Assembly: GCF_000482325.1 (NCBI RefSeq)
Contig: NZ_KI535297.1
Location: forward strand, 310,001 to 374,000
Origin: Bacillus sp. UNC438CL73TsuS30
GTDB lineage: Bacteria; Bacillota; Bacilli; Bacillales; Cytobacillaceae
Reading direction: 5' to 3'
Length of the DNA stretch: 64,000 nt
Shown here: positions 34,199 through 41,256 of the stretch, in pieces
Layout: every line of letters starts with the position of its first letter
How positions within the stretch are numbered: position 1 is the first letter of the stretch
Position numbers and translations under genes: made by a program
Notes under the pieces: model-generated
The model's input: the letters and a program-made list of their open reading frames with translations, nothing else
What the model was told of the DNA's origin: nothing
Database searches by the model: none

Positions 34199-34494
34199 TC
34201 CCCTTTTTAACTGTCATATGGTCGTGAAGTGATGAATAAGGTTGTGTCTTATCGGGAAGCGTATCAGGGAGGAATATGGATTTCAAACGGCTGTAGGTGA
34301 TATTTGACTTCTCAAATCTCAAATCTACAATAGAAGAATTCCTACAATTAAAGGAACCCTAAAAAAATTAAATCCATTCTTACTATGTAGAAGGCATTTA
34401 TTTTTTTGTGAAATCTTTGGGGAAATAAGCAAAGAGGGAGAATTAAGGTTGAAAATTCTTTTTTTGTAAAGGGCCAAAGAAAGGGGATCTACCT
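34199..34494 (+). other. Non-coding stretch after the rtp remnant
   Basis: About 300 bp with no convincing gene. It includes a short frame starting at 34231 (MNKVVSYREAYQGG...) that stops after about 22 codons and may be more gene debris. The last part holds the SD of the following gene. Confidence 0.4.
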
Positions 34495-35421
34495 GTGAAT
34501 TATGATTGTATTATAGTAGGTGGCGGTATTGCTGGTCTTCAAGCAGCTATCCAATTGGGCAGATATAAACATAAAGTTCTGGTCATTGATTCAAATTATG
34601 GTCGATCAACATTATGTAAGAGTTATCATAATATATTAGGCTGGCCAAATGGTATTAGTGGGCAAGAACTTCGTCAGATTGGAAAAAGGCAAGCAGAAAA
34701 CCTGGGAGTAGAGTTTATATCCGAAGTAGTTGACAGTGCTGAAAAAATTGGAAAGGGATTTCAGCTCAAGGTAAAAACTGGATTCCAATATGTATCAAAG
34801 CGATTGTTATTGGCAACCGGTGTAATGGACAGGATACCTGCATTTCCTGAGCTTCTAAACTGTCTAGGTATAAGCGTTTATGTATGTCCAGATTGTGATG
34901 GCTATGAAGTGAAGAATAAAAGTACGATTGTGATTGGCGCGGGAAATGCAGGAGCCAAGATGGCCCTAACCCTCTCTTATTGGACACAAGATCTTATCTA
35001 TATCAATCACGAACAGACGGAGATATCAGAACACCTATTAAAAGAACTTAAGGCTCATCGGATTCATTATGTTGAAGAAACCATACAAAAGGTCATGGAA
35101 GAAAATTCTTATCTACAAGGATTTATCCTGCGAAATGGAGAAAAAATTATGGGTGAACGTGGCTTTATTGCATTCGGGAGGAATGAAGTGAAGTCGAACG
35201 TTGCGAAGCAATTAGGGGTAGAGCTTCTTGAAAATCAGCATATAGTTGTCAACCCACGAACCAAAATGACGAATATACCCAATGTATGGGCAGCAGGTGA
35301 TGTGGTTGCTCATTCTGAACAGGTGACTATTGCTATGGGCGACGGTTCTGCGGCAGCTATTTGGATACATAAGAGTTTAATGGAGAAAGAGAAATTTGAG
35401 GATACGAAGAATTGCACTTAA
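34495..35421 (+). CDS. Thioredoxin-reductase-like FAD/NAD(P) oxidoreductase
   Basis: Flavoprotein of 308 residues with the FAD-binding IIVGGGIAGLQAAIQLGRY, the NAD(P)-binding VIGAGNAGAKMALTLS and the C-terminal FAD motif VWAAGDVV. A redox pair is visible in VCPDCDGYEV, matching the CxxC position of low-molecular-weight thioredoxin reductases. It is shorter and more divergent than housekeeping TrxB, so the electron acceptor is uncertain. GTG start, with AAAGGGGA upstream. It lies between the rtp remnant and xerS. Confidence 0.82.
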   Translation: MNYDCIIVGGGIAGLQAAIQLGRYKHKVLVIDSNYGRSTLCKSYHNILGWPNGISGQELRQIGKRQAENLGVEFISEVVDSAEKIGKGFQLKVKTGFQYVSKRLLLATGVMDRIPAFPELLNCLGISVYVCPDCDGYEVKNKSTIVIGAGNAGAKMALTLSYWTQDLIYINHEQTEISEHLLKELKAHRIHYVEETIQKVMEENSYLQGFILRNGEKIMGERGFIAFGRNEVKSNVAKQLGVELLENQHIVVNPRTKMTNIPNVWAAGDVVAHSEQVTIAMGDGSAAAIWIHKSLMEKEKFEDTKNCT

Positions 35422-35448
35422 CCTATCGGGTGGAAGAGATAAATATTG

Positions 35449-35474
35449 TGATCGCTGCTGCGGTCATTTTTTCT
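35449..35474 (+). terminator. Terminator after the oxidoreductase gene
   Basis: TGATCGC-TGCT-GCGGTCA stem (one wobble) followed by T6. Confidence 0.65.
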
Positions 35475-35632
35475 TGGTCAACAAGCAGGGCAGTATTAAT
35501 TGAAGAGGGTGTATTTAACAATTTTAGAATAAATAATGAGTTACTAATTAAAAACGTAATTGGTGGGGGTAGTCGGTTATAAGCTAACTATCTCATTTTC
35601 ACCAAGAATATATTATTACGTAAAATATAAAT

Positions 35633-35661
35633 TTGACGAACTAATGCATATAAGGTAAAAT
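35633..35661 (+). promoter_or_regulatory. Sigma-A promoter of xerS
   Basis: TTGACG, 17-bp spacer, TAAAAT, placed 20 bp before the ATG of xerS. The 160 bp upstream of it, back to the terminator, holds no gene. Confidence 0.7.
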
Positions 35662-35681
35662 ATAGAAGTGAGGTGTTTTTT

Positions 35682-36761
35682 ATGGTAAATCCGGCAAAAC
35701 AACAAAATTTTCAAAAATTGCAAGCTTTATTGAATGAACTCCCTTGGTACGTTGATGAATATATCAATCATAAGCTTAGAAAACTATCGACCGCATCCTT
35801 GTTTAATTACTGTCATGATTATAAGATTTTCTTTAATTGGATGATCAGTGAACAGCTTTGGACCGGCAGCATGAAAGATATCCCGTTAGAACGGCTTGAA
35901 AGATTGACAGTTTTGGAAGTTGAAGGATTTTTAAACTTCCTTCATTATCAATTAAATAACAAAGAATTAACGGTTAACCGTAAATTATCAGCTTTAAAAT
36001 CGCTTTTCAATTATCTTCAAAATATTGCGGAAACACTGGATTTACAAGCCTATATCAACCGAAATGTAATGGCCAAAATTGAATTTAATGAGATTAAAGA
36101 AACGATGGAAACGCGGGCAAATAAAATGGAAGGTAAAATTTTGCTTGGTGATGAATATGAGCAGTTTCGGCTGTTTGTTGCTCAAGGTTTTGGCGAATTA
36201 AACAAAGATAATAAGAAAATCTACAACTTTTATAAAATGAATCAACAGCGTGATACAGCGATTATTTCATTAATTCTAGGTTCCGGACTCCGTCTTTCTG
36301 AGCTGGTTGGATTAGACCTTGATGATATCGACTTTAGCAAGTATTGTGCCCGGGTGATTCGTAAAGGTAATAAGGAACAATTTGTATTTTTTAGTCAGGT
36401 TGCGATGGCTGATTTGCAGGAGTATCTTACCATAAGGACTGAAAAGTATCAGGTGGAAAAAACAAATAAGGCTTTGTTTATTTCTGCACCAATGGGTCCA
36501 AAAGGAAAATCAAGAAGACTTACCGCGAGGTCGGTTGAAAAACTGGTTGAAAAGTATGCTGCGGCATTTGGGAAACCATCATTATCTGTACATAAGTTGC
36601 GGCATTCATTTGCAACCAGATATCATACTGAAATCAATGATGTGCCAAAATTACGCAGACAATTGGGTCATTCATCAATACAAACCACCATGATTTACAC
36701 TCATATTCGTAATGAGGATTTAAAAAGTGCTGTTGATAAAATGGATATGCCAAGAGATTAG
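35682..36761 (+). CDS. xerS: XerS-type tyrosine recombinase
   Basis: Site-specific recombinase of 359 residues. The N-terminal SAM-like domain begins LPWYVDEYINHKLRKLSTASLFNY, as in single-component XerS of streptococci and lactococci, and the linker ETMETRANKMEGKILLGDE is also XerS-like. Catalytic residues are present: Arg in GSGLRLSEL, Lys in RKGNK, HxxR in HKLRHS, His in LGHSS and Tyr in MIYTH. XerS resolves chromosome dimers at a dif site near the terminus. ATG at 35682 follows GAGGTG; the upstream GTG at 35673 is part of that SD. A dif-like site lies 42 bp after the stop codon. Confidence 0.85.
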   Translation: MVNPAKQQNFQKLQALLNELPWYVDEYINHKLRKLSTASLFNYCHDYKIFFNWMISEQLWTGSMKDIPLERLERLTVLEVEGFLNFLHYQLNNKELTVNRKLSALKSLFNYLQNIAETLDLQAYINRNVMAKIEFNEIKETMETRANKMEGKILLGDEYEQFRLFVAQGFGELNKDNKKIYNFYKMNQQRDTAIISLILGSGLRLSELVGLDLDDIDFSKYCARVIRKGNKEQFVFFSQVAMADLQEYLTIRTEKYQVEKTNKALFISAPMGPKGKSRRLTARSVEKLVEKYAAAFGKPSLSVHKLRHSFATRYHTEINDVPKLRRQLGHSSIQTTMIYTHIRNEDLKSAVDKMDMPRD

Positions 36762-36762
36762 G

Positions 36763-36793
36763 CTGTTACTAATTGGGTAACAGCCATTTTTAG
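36763..36793 (+). terminator. Terminator after xerS
   Basis: GGCTGTTAC pairs perfectly with GTAACAGCC around TAATTGG, followed by ATTTTT. Confidence 0.88.
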
Positions 36794-36802
36794 GTTTTTA
36801 TA

Positions 36803-36830
36803 AGTTTACATAATGTAATTATAGTTAATT
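36803..36830 (+). other. Candidate dif site (chromosome dimer resolution)
   Basis: Layout: left arm AGTTTACATAA, centre TGTAAT, right arm TATAGTTAATT, i.e. the 11-6-11 bp plan of dif. The first 12 bases equal one end of the B. subtilis dif site as I remember it (reverse complement); the other arm agrees less well. It lies 42 bp after a Xer recombinase gene, 3 kb from rtp and 4.4 kb from parC, and in B. subtilis dif is also near parEC. Confidence 0.5.
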
Positions 36831-36850
36831 AATTTTAAAAATAAAACATC

Positions 36851-36885
36851 GTCTCAATATCTAAGTATACTTAAGAAAATGAGAC
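36851..36885 (+). other. Nested palindrome next to the dif candidate
   Basis: GTCTCA and TGAGAC flank a perfect 12-bp palindrome, TAAGTATACTTA (36862-36873). There is no T run, so it is not an ordinary terminator. Role unknown; a protein-binding site is possible. Confidence 0.4.
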
Positions 36886-36945
36886 AGAGAAGAAAAATTT
36901 ACTTTTTTCGGTTCAAATCTACTATGAACTATCCACGAAAAAATA

Positions 36946-36976
36946 ACAAAAAAAGCGCCTAGATCAACTAAGCGCT
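36946..36976 (-). terminator. Terminator of the ABC exporter operon
   Basis: On the minus strand AGCGCTTAG pairs with CTAGGCGCT (one mismatch), followed by U7. It lies 14 bp after the exporter stop codon. Confidence 0.75.
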
Positions 36977-36989
36977 CTTGATTCATTTA

Positions 36990-38864
36990 TCACCCTGCCA
37001 TCGCATTTCCGCCAGCAAACTGACTATTATAAAGTTCTGCATAAAATCCACCTTTTTCAAGCAGTTCAGCGTGATTTCCTTTTTCAATCACTGTACCATG
37101 ATTCATAACTAAAATCAGATCAGCATCACGAATGGTTGAAAGTCGATGTGCAATAATGAAGCTGGTCCTCCCTTTCATCAATCGATCCATTGCTTTTTGA
37201 ATTTGTACCTCTGTTCTCGTATCCACAGAACTTGTAGCTTCGTCGAGAATAAGAATGGCCGGATCTGCCAATATCGCACGAGCAATCGTCAATAATTGCT
37301 TCTGCCCTTGTGAGATATTAGAGGCTTCTTCATTTAATATCGTATCATAGCCCTCTGGTAAGGTACGGATAAAATGGTCAGCAAAAGCAGCTTCCGATGC
37401 CGCGATAATTTCATCCTCTCCTCCTCCCTCTTTCCCATAACCAATATTATCACGAATGGTACTATTAAATAGCCATGTATCCTGCAAAACCATGCCAAAC
37501 ATACTTCTTAAATGCTCCCGCTTTAAGTCGCGAATATCTACACCATCGATTAAAATCCGACCGTTTTGAATCTCGTAGAAACGCATCAATAGATTAATTA
37601 ACGTCGTTTTACCCGCACCAGTTGGTCCGACAATCGCAACTCTTTGACCTGGTTTTACGTCAATATTCATATCCTCAATTAACGGTTCATTTTCGTTATA
37701 TCCGAAGGAAACATCATCAAAGATTACTTCCCCTTTTGGTGATGCAATTATTTTTGCATCAACCGCTTCCGGAACCTCTTCCAGTTCATCTAAGATTTCA
37801 AAAACACGTTCCGCACTTGCAATTGTAGATTGAATCACGTTTGCTATCATCGCGGTTTGCGTAATGGGCTGAGAAAATTGCCTAGCATATTGAATAAACG
37901 CTTGAATATCACCGATTTCAATCGCCTTTTTCGTTACCAATATACCGCCTGCAACAGAAACAAGAACATAGCCAATATTACTAACAAAGGACATTAGTGG
38001 CATAATCATACCTGAAACGAATTGAGCCTTCCATCCTGTTTGATAAAGAGTTTCATTGATTTCATCGAATTTTTCAATTGATTTTTTCTCACGTCCAAAC
38101 ACTTTTACAACTTTGTGACCAGTATACATTTCTTCCACATGGCCGTTAAGCTCTCCAAGTGCTTTTTGCTGTCCTTTAAAAAACTTTTGTGATTTTTTTG
38201 CTATACCTGCAGTTGCTGCAAAGCTAAGCGGTAATGTCACGACGACAATGAGTGTCATTAATGGGCTAATCGTAAGCATCATGACGATGATACCAATAAT
38301 GGTAACAACGGATGTGATTAGTTGTGTTAAGCTTTGTTGTAAGGTCGTGCTGATGTTATCGACATCATTAACGGCTCGGCTTAGAATTTCTCCGTGTGTC
38401 CTAGCATCAAAGTATTTTAATGGAAGTCGATTGAGTTTTTCCTCCACCTCTTTACGTAAATGGTATACCGTCTTTTGAGCGACACCTGCCATGATATATT
38501 GCTGGATATAGGCGAAAATCGCACTTAAAATATATAATCCGATTAAAAGCAAGATGATATTTCCAATATAGTCAAAATCAATTTTGGCTCCAGGAACCCC
38601 TCTAAGCTTCATCATCAATCCTTCAAAAAGCCGTGTGGTCGCTTTTCCCATAATCTTTGGACTGACGATCGAAAAAATCGTACTGATGATGGCGGTAATG
38701 AGTACAGCTAAAAGTTGGAATTTATGTGGTTTTAGGTAGCTGACTAGTCTTTTTAAGGTTCCTTTAAAATTTTTTGCTTTTTGGACAGGCATCATTCCGC
38801 CGCGAAAGCCGAATCCACCACCGCCTGGTCCACCTTGCCTTTGGGAATGAGTCTCTTTGCTCAT
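36990..38864 (-). CDS. Heterodimeric ABC multidrug exporter subunit (canonical Walker B)
   Basis: Half-transporter of 624 residues with an N-terminal six-helix membrane domain and a C-terminal ATPase. Walker A GPTGAGKTT, Walker B ILILDEATSSVD with catalytic Glu, but an altered signature ISQGQKQL. That combination is the partner of a degenerate site in heterodimeric exporters such as BmrCD or YfiBC. A Gly-rich N-terminal segment (GGPGGGGFGFRGG) precedes the membrane domain. Its start overlaps the stop of the upstream subunit by 4 bp. Probably exports drugs or lipophilic compounds under MarR control. Confidence 0.88.
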   Translation of the reverse strand: MSKETHSQRQGGPGGGGFGFRGGMMPVQKAKNFKGTLKRLVSYLKPHKFQLLAVLITAIISTIFSIVSPKIMGKATTRLFEGLMMKLRGVPGAKIDFDYIGNIILLLIGLYILSAIFAYIQQYIMAGVAQKTVYHLRKEVEEKLNRLPLKYFDARTHGEILSRAVNDVDNISTTLQQSLTQLITSVVTIIGIIVMMLTISPLMTLIVVVTLPLSFAATAGIAKKSQKFFKGQQKALGELNGHVEEMYTGHKVVKVFGREKKSIEKFDEINETLYQTGWKAQFVSGMIMPLMSFVSNIGYVLVSVAGGILVTKKAIEIGDIQAFIQYARQFSQPITQTAMIANVIQSTIASAERVFEILDELEEVPEAVDAKIIASPKGEVIFDDVSFGYNENEPLIEDMNIDVKPGQRVAIVGPTGAGKTTLINLLMRFYEIQNGRILIDGVDIRDLKREHLRSMFGMVLQDTWLFNSTIRDNIGYGKEGGGEDEIIAASEAAFADHFIRTLPEGYDTILNEEASNISQGQKQLLTIARAILADPAILILDEATSSVDTRTEVQIQKAMDRLMKGRTSFIIAHRLSTIRDADLILVMNHGTVIEKGNHAELLEKGGFYAELYNSQFAGGNAMAG

Positions 38865-40588
38865 GCGATTTCCTCCTCAGATAGCTGCGACATTACAATC
38901 TCACGATAAACCTCATTTGTTTCTAAAAGTTCGCGGTGTTTTCCAATTCCGGCAATTTCCCCATTATCTAAAACAATGATCTGGTCTGCATCGATTATGG
39001 TACTTACTCGTTGTGCAACAATTAATACAGTTGATTCAACTGTCTCTTCTTTTAATGCAGCACGAAGCTTCGCATCTGTTTTAAAATCCAAAGCGGAGAA
39101 GCTATCATCGAAAATATAGATTTCTGGTTTTCTAACAAGTGCCCTTGCGATGGATAAACGCTGTTTTTGTCCTCCTGAAACATTTGTTCCCCCTTGGGCA
39201 ATCACCGAATTGTATCCATCTGGCATGTTTGTAATAAATTCTGTCGCTTGGGCAATTTTTGCTGCGTGCTGCACTTCTTCATCTGTCGCATGTTCATTGC
39301 CGAAACGAATATTTTCGGCAATACTTCCAGTAAAAAGAACAGCCATTTGCGGTACAAAACCAATTTTTTCTCTTAACTCTTCTTGTTTCATTTTGCGGAC
39401 ATCAACACCGTCAACAAGGACTCTTCCACTTTCAACATCGTAAAAACGAGGAATCAAGTTAATAAGCGTTGATTTACCCGAGCCTGTTCCACCAATTATG
39501 GCAGTCACTTCCCCTGGTCTCATTGAAAAAGAGATATCGGAAATCGCTGGCATTTCAGCTCCAGGGTAACTAAAGGAAACATTTTCGAATTCTACAAGTC
39601 CTTTTTTACCATCGGTTGTCGCAGCTTCCGTTGGATCCTTTATATCTGCAATCGTTTCAAGGACCTCATTTATTCTTGCTGCAGAGACAGATGCTCGCGG
39701 AACCATGACAAACATCATCGACAGCATGATAAATGAAAACATGATTTGCATAGCATATTGAATAAAAGCCATCATATCCCCGACTTCCATATGACCATTG
39801 CTGATCCGAATCCCTCCAAACCATACGATTGCGACGGATGTAAGGTTTAGGACCATCATCATAATGGGCATCATAGCCGCCATGATTTTATTTACTTTAA
39901 TTGCTGTATTCGTTAAATCAAGGTTTGCCGTATCAAAGCGTTTCTTTTCGTGCGCTACCTTGTTAAAAGAACGAATGACCCGAATTCCAGTTAGATTTTC
40001 GCGAAGAACTCGATTCAGCGTATCTAATTTTACCTGCATAGCCTTAAAAAGCGGAATTCCGCTTTTTGCGATGATCACAATAGCAATGATTAAAATAGGT
40101 AATGAAACTGCTAGGACTAAGGTTAACTTTGCATCTTTAGATAATGCCATGATTAGTCCGCCAATACACATCATTGGGGCCATAACCATCATTCTAAGGA
40201 TCATGACGAAAACTTGTTGAACCTGCGTAATATCATTGGTAGTTCTAGTAATCAGTGAGGCGGTACCAATTTTATCAAACTCATGAAGTGAAAAATCTCC
40301 TACATGTGCAAATAATTTCCTGCGAAGTGACTTTCCAAATCCAGAGGCTACCTTTGCTGAAAAAAAGCTTGCTGTGACGGAGCATACCATTCCACCTGCT
40401 GCTACAAGCAGCATAAATCCGCCTATTTTCCAAATATAATGGGTATCCCCGGTGACCACACCTTTATCCACTATATCTGACATCAAGGTTGGCAAATAAA
40501 GCTCAGATAATGATTGCAAAAGGACTAATATAAGTACAGCCAACACAGATAGTCCAAATGGTTTTAAAAATTTCCTTAATTTGATCAA
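38861..40588 (-). CDS. Heterodimeric ABC multidrug exporter subunit (degenerate Walker B)
   Basis: Half-transporter of 575 residues: six membrane helices, then an ATPase with Walker A GGTGSGKST, canonical signature VSGGQKQRLS, and Walker B IYIFDDSFSALD in which Asp replaces the catalytic Glu. Together with the altered signature of its partner this gives one active and one degenerate ATP site. Second gene of the operon marR-like gene, this subunit, partner subunit; 20 bp follow the regulator gene. Confidence 0.88.
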   Translation of the reverse strand: MIKLRKFLKPFGLSVLAVLILVLLQSLSELYLPTLMSDIVDKGVVTGDTHYIWKIGGFMLLVAAGGMVCSVTASFFSAKVASGFGKSLRRKLFAHVGDFSLHEFDKIGTASLITRTTNDITQVQQVFVMILRMMVMAPMMCIGGLIMALSKDAKLTLVLAVSLPILIIAIVIIAKSGIPLFKAMQVKLDTLNRVLRENLTGIRVIRSFNKVAHEKKRFDTANLDLTNTAIKVNKIMAAMMPIMMMVLNLTSVAIVWFGGIRISNGHMEVGDMMAFIQYAMQIMFSFIMLSMMFVMVPRASVSAARINEVLETIADIKDPTEAATTDGKKGLVEFENVSFSYPGAEMPAISDISFSMRPGEVTAIIGGTGSGKSTLINLIPRFYDVESGRVLVDGVDVRKMKQEELREKIGFVPQMAVLFTGSIAENIRFGNEHATDEEVQHAAKIAQATEFITNMPDGYNSVIAQGGTNVSGGQKQRLSIARALVRKPEIYIFDDSFSALDFKTDAKLRAALKEETVESTVLIVAQRVSTIIDADQIIVLDNGEIAGIGKHRELLETNEVYREIVMSQLSEEEIA

Positions 40589-40608
40589 GTTTGGTCACTC
40601 CATTTCGG

Positions 40609-41061
40609 TCAACGATTCAAATGATTGTTAAAGTAAGCCATCACTTTGGAGAGTAATTCCGCCAATTTTTCGCTATCATCCTCCCCCAAATGATCAATTA
40701 ACCCACTAAAAGTTTCAAAGAAGGCTTTTCTTGCCTCGACCACAGCACTTTCACCATTTGATGTAAGGTTAATTTTAACGGCTCGTCTGTCGTCTGGATC
40801 AATCCTTCGTTCAACCAATCCATCCTTTTCTAGTGTATTTATGATTTGTGTGACGGTCGGCGATGTAACGTGTAATTTCTGACTGATTTCTGAAACCTTC
40901 ATATCTGCCTTTTTGTTGTTCCCTTCACGATAAATGGCCGCTAAGACCTTGAATTCACTTGGGTTGTAACCAGCAATTTTCCGTTCGTGCCAACCGGTCC
41001 TTCTGAATTGCATAAATGCTTTTAATAGCTTTTGAGCTGTGGCACCTTCCATGTCTGCCAT
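40609..41061 (-). CDS. MarR-family transcriptional regulator
   Basis: Winged-helix repressor of 150 residues. The DNA-binding part contains MKVSEISQKLHVTSPTVTQIINTLEKDGLVERRIDPDDRRAVKINLT, with the MarR signature DxRxxxxxLT. It is the first gene of the exporter operon and probably represses it until a drug or metabolite binds. A dyad just upstream (41095-41124) is a likely operator. A second ATG three codons downstream of the first is an alternative start. Confidence 0.88.
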   Translation of the reverse strand: MADMEGATAQKLLKAFMQFRRTGWHERKIAGYNPSEFKVLAAIYREGNNKKADMKVSEISQKLHVTSPTVTQIINTLEKDGLVERRIDPDDRRAVKINLTSNGESAVVEARKAFFETFSGLIDHLGEDDSEKLAELLSKVMAYFNNHLNR

Positions 41062-41094
41062 TTCTTCACCTCATTTTTATTAAGGATACAAATA

Positions 41095-41124
41095 GTTAGG
41101 TTACTTATCTATTAGTAAGCCTAA
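41095..41124 (-). promoter_or_regulatory. Likely MarR operator
   Basis: Inverted repeat with TTAGG-TTACT and AGTAA-GCCTAA arms around TATCTATT, placed about 35 bp upstream of the regulator start. Size and AT-rich symmetry suit a MarR dimer. Confidence 0.55.
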
Positions 41125-41204
41125 GTATATTCTCTGGTCATTTATCCGTCAAATTAGAATTTAATTAGAATGCAATGAAGTTTTATGGCTTTTTGTTTTT
41201 CCAG

Positions 41205-41246
41205 AAAAAATAAAAGAGACGGCTATCCATTTTCAGCCGTCTCTTT
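41205..41246 (-). terminator. Terminator of parEC (and exporter upstream border)
   Basis: AAAGAGACGGCT pairs perfectly with AGCCGTCTCTTT. Minus-strand transcripts get a T-rich tail. It lies 11 bp after the parC stop codon. Confidence 0.88.
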
Positions 41247-41256
41247 AATATATTCA

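Noticed and set aside
34383..34389. CTATGTA near the oxidoreductase gene as a second Ter site
   Set aside because: Only seven bases match; the downstream half (AAAT) is missing.
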